The notes beneath the pieces were generated by a model. It was not told the origin of the DNA. It saw nothing but the letters and a program-made list of their open reading frames with translations, and ran no database searches. Both the position numbers and the translations under genes were made by a program. From Gorsachius magnificus (lineage: Eukaryota > Chordata > Aves > Pelecaniformes > Ardeidae): a DNA stretch of 64,000 nt. The DNA is taken from positions 102,481,311 through 102,545,310 of the forward strand of contig CM067082.1 in assembly GCA_034008185.1 (NCBI GenBank). Direction: 5' to 3'. Shown here in pieces: positions 1-12,135 of this stretch. The stretch's first letter is position 1. Each line of letters starts with the position of its first letter.

Positions 1-3000
1 AATTTTAATTTATTTAAGTGGTGCTCAGATATCATCCCCAAAATGCCACTAGCTGTATTAAAGCATTGCCTAAAGAGAGGTTTACAATTATCATACTGAA
101 AATACACACACAAGAAAAAAACCCAAAACTTCAAAACCCCAATCAGTTGAGACAACCTATTAAAAAATGTTTAACAGTCCATCAAATAGTCGTGAGTTTG
201 CTGTTTCACTTCATTTTAAATAAAATGGTATTAGATCTGATGAAAAAAATGGCAATGTTTTTCATCAGCAGTAAAATTGCAGTGGGAAAAAGGCCCACAT
301 TTTCAATAAACATTCCATCACAGTTGCAACTCTCTGATTCAAATATTTGAAATACTGAAGAGGTTTTGCCATTAAAATTATGACTTTCAGAAAGGAACCA
401 GGAGACATCTGAATTAAAAGTTTTCCCTGTTTTCCAAACAGGTCTAACTGTCACTCTTTAAAGAGAAGTTTGCTTACTTGTTGCATTATATATACTTAAA
501 AACCTTTCTTTATGTATCTTTGCTGGGGTGCGGGTCACATCTGGAGGGGAAGGAGGTGAAGATTGGGGCATTAAGAAGAAATTTGTTCTAGTTTCTTGAC
601 ATCACAAGTTACTGCAAAAGAAAAAGGAGGTACTGCCCCATTTGCAGTCCTTGTCTATTCCTTCTCATAAAGTAACTCAGTTCAAGAAGCAGTGCGTTCC
701 CTTATGGCATCCACTTCAGATTTCTTCAGCAAGCTGTGCAACTTTGCATGATGCTTTTTTTTTTTTCATTTTTAGTTCTTGGTGAAAAGGTAAAAAAAAA
801 AAAAAAAATCCTGTATTGAAACTATAACTTATTTAAAGCTGAGATGTTTCTGGTACCATTTAATGGGAAAAGTCTAGGCTTGATTATTATTAAGCTATAT
901 ATAGTGTTATATCTACGCACACAAGCACATGCACTCCACCCCCCACCCTCACCCCCCTTGTCTGTGGCTTGGAACAATTGCAAAGGACAGATGGACTTGG
1001 GAGGGGTTTCACAAATACTGCAGAAGATCTCGGGTACTGCATTTGTTTACACCAACTATTTAAAAATACATAAATCAACCACTTCAGGGCAAGCAAGGCA
1101 AAAAAGGAGGTGCAAGTAAAACACATATGTATTTGGTATTAATACCAGAAAGATAATATATCTTCAGAAACATACAATAAACATGGAGAATATAATCTGC
1201 TGTAGCTTGTACTGCTCTTTTGTGTCAGACCTATTTAATATAACTCCTTACAGCAATATTTAGTATTAGGTTACAGCAATCTCAGAAGGGAAAAGAGATG
1301 ATAACAAGTGTTAAGAGTATGAAACTCGTTTGCAGCCAGAAAAGGGCATAGATGAGCACTTCCTGCACCCAAACTGAGGCTTGTGTAGAGCCTGGTATTC
1401 AAAACAAGGGAAAAGGTTCCTAAAATAGTCATGGCCCATTGTAGTATGCAAATCTTGGTAAGGACTTAATCCTATCTAGTAATGGGCAGAGCTGTGCTGA
1501 ACAGTGTGGTTAAACACGTTGTGTGAGCAATAGCATCTGAAAGCAATAATTCCCTTCAGGGATACTTTCAGGTACTGTCTCATAAGAGGCAGTGTGCTTT
1601 TGGGGGTATATGACAACACTGTGAAGAGACAGCCTTTTCCTCCTCCCCAGAAGCCTTTCTAGCACTGCCCAGTGTAGGAAGGGACACCTGTAATTCCAGA
1701 GAGGCGGGAGAGCCTGCATTTCAACAAACAGCTCTCATTTAAGTATTAGTCCAAGAACAAAGTTTACTGGCCAATTCTTAAACTCTTTCCTTCCACTTAG
1801 CTCCTAGTAGCAAGGACCTTGGTCCCCAACCATCCAGTAAGCCCCTGGCAGTACTTGCCACTCCTTGAAGAAAGCACTGATAGCACAAGGATGGGTACAT
1901 CTTTACAGCTATGGTTTCTTAGGAACAGAAATTGCCTTCTGTGCTTCTCTCCATCCCTTCCAGTAAGCTTACATCTGTGAATATGTAATTGAGATCTTAC
2001 TGTGCTATTTGAGAAGAAAGCAGAGAATGATGAATTTGCAAATCAGCTACCTGCCTGTTCTGTGCAAAAGCAAGTTTCCTTTCCTTCAGGATACAGTTCA
2101 ATTGCCCAGCTCCCATCTTCATGCTCTCCCTTTCTTTCTTCCCTCCCCAAACTATTTTTTTCCTATGTTCCTCCTAGCTGCTGAGTCTCCAAGGCAGCTA
2201 ATAGAGCTGTAGCATCACCATTCTCAGCATTGTACAAAGATAACATACTTAACATGTCTATCTGCCTGTGTTTGAAGCTGCTGCACCTCCAGCAGCTTGG
2301 GTGGATTTGGGTGGCAGGGCGCTGTGTACCCCAGATAGCAGTTATTCCATGTGAGATCCTCAGAGAACTTTGTGATGCTCCACATATGAAAACGTATATG
2401 CTGCTTTTAGCTTAAAGTCAGCATGGTTTAGCTAATCATCAACTTCACAGGCATTCATTTTTTCACATTTCGCAAAACTTATTTATGTGGTCAGTCAAAT
2501 GTGTAAGTCAATAAAATAGTGTAGGGAAGGATCTAATTATCCCAGTTAGTGGCTGGATCCATTCTTCTCCCTTTCTGTAGGGAATAGTTTCCAGTGAGCA
2601 TGGGTACCCACACTGTGAATAGGAGAGAAGAGGCCTGAAAATTTTGCACTTTCACAGTATACTCACTACTGACATTCCTTGGGGCTTCTGAATTACAGCC
2701 TTCATCTTCAGGATTTTTGAGGACAGGGTTTTTTTCTTTCTATTCATTTCTGGACAGATAGTTTGAAATGTGAAAAATCATATTTCCCCAGGCAACACAG
2801 AGAAATCAGTATGCTCTCCACTCCCAATATTTTGTACAATTTAACAGTCCTCCACATTGCTATTGTGTGTTTTCACTTGAGAATATAAAACCACACTTCA
2901 GTAATCGTGCCACTGGTAAGCATTATAGTATAAGTTCTGTAGCAATATAAACTGAGGCATAGCAAAATTCATAGCACATTCAGATTCACAGGGTGTGTTA

Positions 3001-4400
3001 GGAGACATTAGACTTGTGTAACTACCATTGGGATTGTAGTTCAGCTGAAGCAACTAGGCACATTGATGCTAAACATGAGCTTAATTTTGCTTAAACAACA
3101 AAAGGCAGGCAAAACTTGCACACCATGCTGATCTGACTGAATGCAGAAAATCTGACAAAAAGTATTTAGACGTGCTCTTAATGGCAAAGCTGTTACAAAA
3201 AACTGCAACCCTGGACAACCCTCTTCTCTGAATTCAACATTCCCTATTTCGGCACAGGCCAGATGTAACAAGGGGGAATAGCGAAGTTTGTACTGCTGTG
3301 CGTGATGAATTTGCATAATGTTACAGTATGCTAGACAAAATGATCCATTATTCATTGCAAAGGAATTATCCAGTCATTCAATATATGCCAACAGTCAGAG
3401 CAAAAATATCAGTATCAAAATTTCCTTAATCCAAATCACTATTAACTTCATTATGTTCTGTCACATCTTGAAGAAGCTGCATTTAATTTAACGAGCTGTT
3501 TCTACCCCCTAAGCAAAGAATTTTAGCAGCAGAGTAACTGTAAGACAACTCAGAAGACCCTAAATGGGTTTTTGAAAGCTCTCATAACCACCCATACTGT
3601 ACTATACCATTCACTTGCTGCCAAGCACTTTTTGCGATATCAGAGCTTTAAAAGGCTGCATGCTTGGGTTCACATACAAGACAAGAATGTGCTGGTTAGT
3701 ATTTAAATGGGCAACAATTACTTTAACAGGAACAGAGGTGCAATATCTATCTATCACCTGCTAATTTGTTCCCCAGTTTTCTTAACTTAATGGCTGCATA
3801 GATTTGCTGGATTGGCTTGCTAAGAAACCACGACGCATTTGTCTTTCTTCAGAACTGCACCTGCTGTCAGTCTCCTCCATTGACTTTCTACTCTCAATTT
3901 TCCTCCAAGTTTTTTCAGGCTTTCCTACTTTGCACTTTCTCTCACTTAGTTTCCTCATAAATCTATTTGTTTAGTTTACCTGCAACTAAAAAGCAGTCTG
4001 TGCATTTACTTGCTGCTGCTGAGGCCCCAAAGCAAGCCATATGGAGAAAACCCTAAATGAGTGACATGAAGGTGCTATTTAGACAATAACCACGTGATAT
4101 CTGGTAGGCTTGTTACTCTTGTGGAAGTCCCCTGGCAATAGCTACACCTTACTCAAGTGACAGAAAGACATCAGAATCCTGCCTATCCAGGGGCACGCAC
4201 AGAGCAGTCCTCATGGCTGCGTGTCAGCTGCAGTTTTGGTCTCTGACATACACTGAACAGAATTTAGCAACTGATAGGCAGAAGCCAATCTCCGCGGCCA
4301 GGAAGATTCTAATTACACCAATTCATCCTGATAACATTGAAAATAATAGAGGATAGTTAAAGAAGTTTTCAGGATCCAAGGTTCTTGTGATTCAGTGACA
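1..4400. other. Non-coding AT-rich stretch, no gene seen
   Basis: The open frames here are all under about 110 codons, occur on both strands and match no family I recognise. The stretch contains a short CA run near 105, a T12 tract (755-766) followed by an A17 tract (792-808) that could pair with each other, and a C-rich run near 938-957. A small perfect hairpin lies at 2275-2298, with 9-bp arms AAGCTGCTG and CAGCAGCTT around a 6-base loop. I see no splice-flanked conserved exon. The likely context is an intron or intergenic DNA. Confidence 0.6.
755..808. repeat. T12 tract followed by A17 tract
   Basis: A run of 12 T (755-766) is followed 25 bases later by a run of 17 A (792-808). The two tracts are mutually complementary and could fold back in a transcript. 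Such tracts are common low-complexity sequence in vertebrate introns. The A run may be the tail of an old retroposed sequence, but I cannot identify a body for it. Confidence 0.7.
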
Positions 4401-4407
4401 CGCACGC

Positions 4408-4418
4408 TATAAAAAGGG
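4408..4418 (+). promoter_or_regulatory. TATA-box-like sequence
   Basis: The sequence TATAAAAAGGG sits in a locally GC-richer setting (CGCACGC just upstream). It is a good match to the vertebrate TATA consensus. About 30 bases downstream there is only a seven-codon frame (ATG at 4439), and no recognisable first exon follows. A single TATA match is expected by chance in AT-rich DNA, so promoter activity is a weak inference. Confidence 0.15.
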
Positions 4419-7400
4419 TCTTGTTCGCTCCAGTAGAAATGGAATCCAAGTACCAGAGGTAGCCTCATACCACAAGTCATTTGAAGATGCAATGAAGGAG
4501 CCCTATATTTATCTAATTTATAAACTGTTCAGTGAGGGGAGCTTTATGTTGTCTAAAAATAAGGGATGGCATTCAGGTGCTTAAGTATAGGCATCTAGTG
4601 TTATTTTAGATGCACCCTGTTGTCCAAGACATTTGCAAAATGCTGGGGGATATGACCCAGGACTTACAGGACACCTCTAAACAGACACTAAATACCTATA
4701 CTGAGACACCCAGAAACTTATCTTGAGATGTGTAAAATGAACAATGATTGGAGGCAGTCAGAAATCAGAAGAGCATTTTGTTTAAGAAAGATAAACAAAT
4801 ACTTTTTAAGTTAAGGAATATCCTGCTTCACTGGCTGTGGGAATTGTAGGGCCTGGCAGATCGAGGAATTTCTCCTTAGCAAGTTACTAGCCTGAAATAT
4901 TTCAAATTACATAATGGGTACAAAAAAATTAGAACCCACTCACTGTGCTAGAACTCCTCAAATTATCCTTCAGGTTTATGAACAAACACTTAGAAGTCAC
5001 TCATAACAATTCATTGCTGTTGTGAACAAATAGGTCAGCTCATTGCTTTAAAAAAGTCTATTGATCATCATCAGACTCCCCAAAACCTTATTTCCAGATG
5101 TCAGAAAACTTAATTATAAAACAAGTTAATACGTGTCATTGCCAGCATTATCTATTTCTGTTCAAACTTAACAAAGACAGACAACTAATCCTTTTTTGCA
5201 TGAACTGAGCAAATTCAGGCATGAGAAGGATTCACACGGCTAAATGTAATAATATCTTGCAGGAATAACGAAGATGCTGAAAGCTAGAATTATGACTCCT
5301 AGGAAGGTTGGAGTACAACTTTGGAGCCTGATAAGGAGCGAGTATGAAACAGAGTAGCTGGAACATTTCACAAGGTAACTGGTATCGTGCGGTGGCAAAG
5401 AGGAGGAGGATGGACATTAAATGAGACAGATTAAAAAGCACTGCATTCAAACGTATGAACATTATGCCCACACTACAGGAGACAGCAGGAGGCAGTGAAT
5501 CATCCAACATTTAAATCAACACCCCCTTAAAACAAAATGTATTCAGCTCAACGTGGGTATCTCCAGCGGGCTCCAAAAGTTCTGACAATGCGTGGCATGG
5601 GTTACTCACATCTCGCTCTGCCCATAACGCAGCCACCATTTAGTAAGTAACTTGATTCAGAGGCATAGAGAGTTTCTGATGAATCATAAAATGTTCAGTG
5701 TCTGATTTAAGGGCTTTCTGTCACCACTGTAGATTTGCTAGTGCTAATTTTATGTAGAAAAGGGCTTTCAGGGACAGAATGATGATGGGGTGAGGGGTAG
5801 TGGGGAGGAAAAAAATAGAAAGGAGAAACGAATTCAGGGGTCCTGGAAGTGGACGGTGAAAGTGCTGTGGAAACAGCATGCATGTTTTCTGCATTTTTGT
5901 TTTTGTTTTTTTAAAAGGAGTGAATATTGAGGAGACATTAATCAGATTGTTAAAAACCTGGCAGAATAAATGTGTCAACAAAACTCCTTTTTTACTCACA
6001 TTCTGTTAAAACACTTTGAAGGATTTCTATGGAAACAGTAGGCTGTTACAATGGGAAATACCCAGCATAGCTGAAAATGTCAATCTTCCTTTCAGCAGTG
6101 GACTGGCCATAAATAGAGATTCAGTGCAGCAAAATTGGTATCATTTGGAAGCAAAGTCTCAAGTAAGGGAAGTACGGCAACGCAGGAACACTTAAGATCC
6201 AAGACAAAGCAGGCAATCGCCTCTCAGCGTAGCAATAGCACCATGCTAACAATAAAATACTTAATTACACTCTTTTTTTTTATTTTGGAAGAGTGTATTT
6301 GGATGTATCAGGATCTAGCATCTATTTGGATATACAAGAATAGTTCCTGTTTCTAGTATTTTTGCATTTGAAGATAAACCTTAGTGACTGAAAAGGAGGG
6401 ATAGCTCACAGAGTGCCCGTTTAATTTCTTTTATGACACTCCACATCGCACACAGTCAGCAGTATTGCCTCTGCCTTATCTACTACCCAATCATGCCTTC
6501 CCTTTCACCAGACCACATCCAATGCCATATTTAAGTCTTCTATGTGCCTTTCCCAGTGCCCAGAGTAGGAGTTCTTATATGGATTAAAAAACAAAATCCT
6601 AAAACCACACCGTATTCTTTAAAAATGTGTAAACCAAGAAAGTGCTTCTTGCTCTTTTCAGAAGGCCCTCAGTTATGCACACCCCCCTTCCCACACTCTT
6701 CCCACACACACAGATCCTATGACTGGAATAGCTGCTTCCTAAAGCATGAAATATCGTGAAGGCTCACTTTAAATCTTAGACTGTTAATCTCACCAAAAAT
6801 CTTTAAATCTCCAAAGCATATAAAAATGTCATTGCAATATACATTTCTGCTGCTTTTCTCACACAAAGAGAATTATCCCTCTTTCAGTACTCTACCTGTT
6901 TAACAGTGTATTTGAAGAGCACATTGCTGCTTATTACAGACATGCACTTTCAGTAACTTCCAAAGAACAAAGCAGGTTCCAAAATGCTTACACAGGTAAA
7001 GATTGTTTTCGAAATGCTACAAAAGGGTGCAAGGAAGCACAGAGACATCGTAAACATACTTTTCATGACTGCTTCTTGATTTCTGCCTCTGAAATTCTGG
7101 ATGACCACCTCTTGCTGGTTTTGCACACAAATTGGGGTCAAAGGATTTTCTTGGTGGCAAGCGGCAATTTGGATAAGATCAAGCAGTGACTCATTGGTGA
7201 TGTACAGGGTAGAAGCTACTGGTCTTGGCTACCATAATCCTGCTGTGTTAGATTTGTATCACTGCCTCCTTTAGTCATCAAACACATGAATTGCTGTCAA
7301 ATACTAATAAAAATGCACTAATTTTCCCCCTTGTTTCTTATTTCCCAAGAACGGAATGCTTTTCACATATGGACGATGAAATCTGGAGGGGAATGACATA

Positions 7401-10400
7401 ACTTGAATGAAACGTTGCCCGTTGCTTCTGATTGTTATTTGTTGACAAGTCCACTTATTTAAATGTGCCAAAGTAATAACAAGATGGAATTTAAGATAAG
7501 CATTCCAGAACATATTATTTAGGAATGCTGTGGGCAGCATGGTGTTTCATGCACTGTGTTGCCTGTTGTATCAGCAATGAGTTCATGACTAAATACATTT
7601 TGGGCATTTGCCAAACTGATGGGATTGTGAAAGACTAAGGACTGCAAGAATGATGGTCTGAAACTACAGAGCCCAGCAACGCAGGTCTTTGCTAGACCAG
7701 TAGAGGATTTCTCTGTAATCGTCTGTAAATTATGCAATTACAGCTGATTAGCGTCAAACTCATGTGGACACACAGGGATAGAATAAACACTATACAATCA
7801 CACCGCACAGAATAAAACAGCACTCCACTGCATTAAAACAGGGCTTCAGCCATAAGAATGACATATCTGTTCTGAAAGTAACTATCTTATGATACATTTT
7901 TTTTCTTGCAGTAAAATGCTATCTAGTCTCTCAATCACCTCACACAAAGATTAACAACAACAAAGTCAAAAGCTTGAAATTAATAACTTACTTTTTTTTC
8001 AAAGTACCAAAATTCAGATGCTTATGAGGAGATAGAACATCCTGATCCTGCAGCATCCAGCAAAGCAAATTTCCCAAGGAAATAGTTCCCAGCTCCTTGG
8101 GAACTATTTGGGAAGTCTGCTTCTAGCTGCAACTGGAAACATTGGTTTAATTTTCAAAAGTAACTAGTGTCTTTTGCTTGATTTGAAGAGGATGGAACAT
8201 TTCTAAGGACAATACCTTTCAAAAGGCCTGCTTATCTGAGAATGCTTTGAACTAGGTACCCCAGTGATGACCCATTTTACATAACTAGTTTCTTTTTAAA
8301 ACTTAGGCTGCTTTCTGGTAGCCATTTCAAACACTGAGATTTTAAAGCATATTCAGAACTGAACCTTAAGATTAGTACAATCAGTCTGTGAAAAGAAGTC
8401 ACTTGCAGGTAGGGAGTTTCTGTTTTTACAAGTTAAGTCACTTGTACTATGGCTAAATTAGGAAATAGAGCAAAGATGTAGTTTGAGGTATTTAAAAAGA
8501 TTTTCACTGCAAAATAATTTTCATTGTATTACTTCATATCATACAAGCAAGGAAAACCATTAAGACTTCTACCAAAAAAGAAAGAAGAAAAAATTCAGCA
8601 TTTTGTCATTACTAGAAACGTCAGGAAGGTCTGAAAGATTCAGGTAGAGAAAAAAAGTTCTGCAGCAAAGTGAACACCAGATTCTTGACTCTTTACACAT
8701 TATTCCATCAGGTCCAGCCATTCTGGTGAACTAACACTGGGTGAACAACTGCTCATTAGAATGAGAGACAGGTTCACAATTGACAATAACTTTCTCACGT
8801 CCAGAATGTAAAATCATTAATTTAAGTATAATGGCACCATGAAAATTTGTTCTGGATGAAAATCTCTTAATTTTATTGTAGGTTTGAAGAATGAAGATGC
8901 AGCCAAATTTTAAAAGTATTAACAGAATCAGTTGTAAAGACTTCTGTCTGCAGGGAATGGATTTGAATCGGTTTTATTGACCAACAATAATAGCCAAGTG
9001 GTAATTGCTGACAGGCTGCTATGAAGATAGGTAATCACATTGTTCCTGAGATGACATATGACAGCACTCCTGACATCACAAGGCTAACTGTGCTACACGA
9101 TTTTCTTTTGTTTCTTCTTGGTGATATTACCAGAAAGGGAAGGGTTTGAATGAATCACAGGGGATGTGCTACCTTCTTGGATTTCCACTCACTGAGAAGC
9201 ACTGATATATCAATGTGGTGAAAACTGCCTGCTTACAGCTTAAGTTATTTTCCCAAGCTGTCAACCTGACCCATTTCCCAAACCTTACACTAACTGCTTT
9301 TAAAATGTCATTTTGGAAAGTGTCTTTCATTCTTAAAATCAAAAGCATGTCATCTTTTTAAAAATGTAATCCTGAAGAACTTGATCTGTTTTGAATTCTA
9401 CTATTTTTCTCATTGACAGCAAAATACATGTCTCCGAGATGGAACTACTGAGCAAAAGTACTTTATTATGTTAATAACCTTCATATTGGTAAAGGAAAAT
9501 TAATTAAAAGAAAGATACCTGTGCGCAAAGCAAAAACCAGCAATTGAATATTTTGGGAAAAAAAGACTTCTTTGAAGTACTTAGGACCCACATGTCAATT
9601 TGAGAGATACTTTAAAGTCATTCTCATACAGCTGAACTAATGAAAACTGTGTCCTACAGATATGTCCCTTTTGTCCCCTGACAGCTTTCCCCTTGCATTA
9701 ACCCACTTCCCTCCCATTTTGTCACACCCTATACGGTAGGTATCTCATACCTATCAGAGATTACATGTCCTGCTGCTTGTCCAGAGCGGTATCAGGGTCT
9801 GAGAGCCTTGCCAGACAGAGGCCACAACACTTGTGTCTCACTGTGCTGTCCTTCAGGGCTTGTTACCCAGCTCAGCTGATCATGCTCAGAAATCTGCACA
9901 GATGGCCCATCTTTGAGATGTTTATTTCCCTGCCAAGCCTGGCTGGATGTGACCTAGAGTTAAATGACCAAAAGTGTGGCAGGACAGGTAAATGATGGGG
10001 GAGAACAGGAAGCAGAGACATCTGAAGACTGACAGGTACAGACCAACCTGTTACTTAATTCTTGTCTCCTTACAAGGATAAGCAAATTAAAATACAAATT
10101 AGAAATCTAAACCAGTGTGGGGGTGGATCAGAAGATGCTGTAATGCATGTTACTCAGACCACAGTCTTATGGGTACGCAGCTATAACAGCAGAAATGAAA
10201 CACATTTATTAAGCCTTTGTCTTTCATCTAAAAAAAAAAAAAAAAGCTTGAATAAAAGGTAATTCCTGTCTATCCGGTTCAATAAGAAGCTATCCGCTGC
10301 AGCCCTAGAAGTTAGCTTTCCAAGAATTTATTTTGACTCACTAATAAAGGATTTCAATCTTACTTGAGAATGAGACTAGGCTTTTTCCCTGTATTAGTCA

Positions 10401-11440
10401 AAATTTGTTTCAGATACAGTTTGAGGTAAGGAATATTAATCAGGGTGTAGCTGACTGATGTAATGATTATCATGAGAGATGGGATTTGGTAAAAGAGTTA
10501 ATTGGAGTTCAACATGGAATTGGGGCAGGATCTGAAGTCTCACTGCAATCGTTCCAAGGCTGTTTGAGCATACGTATGTGAAACTTTTGATGGCTGCTTT
10601 TCTTTGGGAAGCGTCCCTTTCATCAGTCAAAGACATTGTGCAGGAATCAATTAAAGCTCAGTGCATTTTTCACCAGAGATGAAATTCTGGAATATAAACC
10701 CCTTCAGATTCTCTTAAAAAAATCTGGGGCCAGTTCTCTATTCATCTATTACGTTCATTTCAGGCTTTCCTTCCCTGGTAAACATCTTCAGTGGTGTGCT
10801 TACCCAATAAAAAAGAATAATTACAGTCTGCTTGCATGAGCATTGGAGAGCACTGAGTACGGGAATGTTGGAATGAAAAAAGTTGAGAGTATGAAGTGAG
10901 AGTATGAGAGGAGTGGCTATGCAAAAATACCAAAATCCAATTTACCAGATGGTGTCAGAAGTAGAAAAAGGAGGGAAGAACAGGGAAAAATATTCCCCAG
11001 CGGGGCTTTCCTGAAGATCTCATGCTGCTGCTAAGAAGAAAATTGCAAAATTCCAGAAGGTCAGTGCAGAATTTATATTGTTTCTGCCAATAGAAATGTG
11101 AATACGTGTCCATGGGCAGGGCATGTACACTTAACATCAGAGCAGGTGTTATGCTGGTATTTTCAACACCATCTCCCTCCTCATCAGAGAGGTTAAAGTT
11201 TGAAAGAAAAAAAAATTAAAGCCTGATTGATAAGAACAGTACATATGCTTCTAAAACTTTTTTTAATCTTCTTTTTGTTTTTTCACAGCTAATGGCTTAC
11301 ACGTTATCACATAGGAGCTACTGCTACTGTAAGGGCCATTTATAATTTTACCACCATTTTAATAAAAAGAAATAAATAGTCAAATTCTCCGAACCTTTCA
11401 GGTTGTAATCCAGGGAGGGAGACACTTTTCTTCATGGCAT
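4419..11440. other. Non-coding AT-rich stretch, no gene seen
   Basis: Open frames reach at most about 90 codons and have no recognisable domains. Apart from the hairpin at 8071-8114 and a short poly-A (about 10230-10245), I see no organised structure, tandem repeat or recognisable transposon in this stretch. Confidence 0.55.
8071..8114. repeat. Perfect-arm inverted repeat (hairpin)
   Basis: The arms AAATAGTTCCCA (8080-8091) and TGGGAACTATTT (8098-8109) are exact reverse complements around a 6-base loop GCTCCT. Beyond a 4-base bulge on the left side (AAGG, 8076-8079), a further TTCCC (8071-8075) pairs with GGGAA (8110-8114). This gives 17 paired positions. It is too short for a typical microRNA precursor. 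It may be a remnant of a small inverted-repeat element or simply chance. Confidence 0.75.
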
Positions 11441-11449
11441 TCAAGTGGC

Positions 11450-11650
11450 TTAGCCAACACTGACTGTTTTTATAACACTGGCCCCATTGTTGGTGATAAT
11501 AAGACTAGGGGAGAGACCTTGGGAGGTAAACCATGCATTTATTTGGTCTTTAAGTTTTACAGTGGTGTTGGCTACTGTGTGATCTTTGTGAAACTCAGGG
11601 GTGCAAAGTGCAGTGTTTACAAAGACCACTGCCAGCAGTTTGAACATGGC
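11450..11650 (-). pseudogene. hAT-like transposase fragment
   Basis: The minus-strand frame beginning at 11647 reads like the central part of a hAT (ZBED-type) transposase. An amphipathic FKLLAVVFVNTAL segment is followed by HKDHTVANTTVKLKDQINAWF and then by IITNNGASVIKTV. In hAT proteins the equivalent order is a hydrophobic strand, HTxxNI..L......W, and then TDNASNxVKAV. The conserved Asp of TDN reads Asn here. The frame hits a stop shortly after the motif (reading ...VSVG), where the usual cysteine/histidine-containing AHxLxL segment is not readable. This is therefore a decayed piece, not a gene. The assignment rests on by-eye motif resemblance only. Confidence 0.45.
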
Positions 11651-12135
11651 TTTCCCATGTTATTTCTAGGATGCTTCTTGTACTTCAACTATTGTCCTTT
11701 GGTTCTCTAGTCTTGACAATGTGTTTGGTGCTCAGCTTCCCACCTTATTTTCTTGACTTGGATTCAGCATGGTGTAGATGTGGTATTGAAGAGATTGCTA
11801 AATGTGTTCAAGGCAGCCTGCCAAGTCCTGGTGCTACAATAGCCCTCATCTGGTTTACTGGTGTGTCAGACACTGGAGAACATGCAAGAGAGACTGCCAC
11901 TGCCTCAGGGATAGCTTGCGGGGGAACAGGAGAGTTGCTATGAGTCTCTGATGCCTGTTTCACTGTCTAAATTAACTGTTTCTTTGTGGTTAAAAGAACA
12001 AGGTTGCTGAGCTCCAAAGGGATCAGCCCAGGTTTGGCACCACTTTGCCCACTCCTCCCTCACTACAGGGAACATAGGGCTTGGGGCTGCATGGGACAGG
12101 AGAGACAGAGGGGAATCCAGGCCTCCCAACAATCA
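11650..12135 (-). other. Possible upstream part of the hAT-like relic
   Basis: On the minus strand, upstream of the transposase-like piece, frames remain open in patches (one of 64 codons from 12132, another around 11830-12030) but are broken by stops and shifts. The local composition is GC-richer than the flanks. I could not read a BED zinc finger or terminal inverted repeats, so the limits of the element are unknown. It may be unrelated DNA. Confidence 0.25.
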
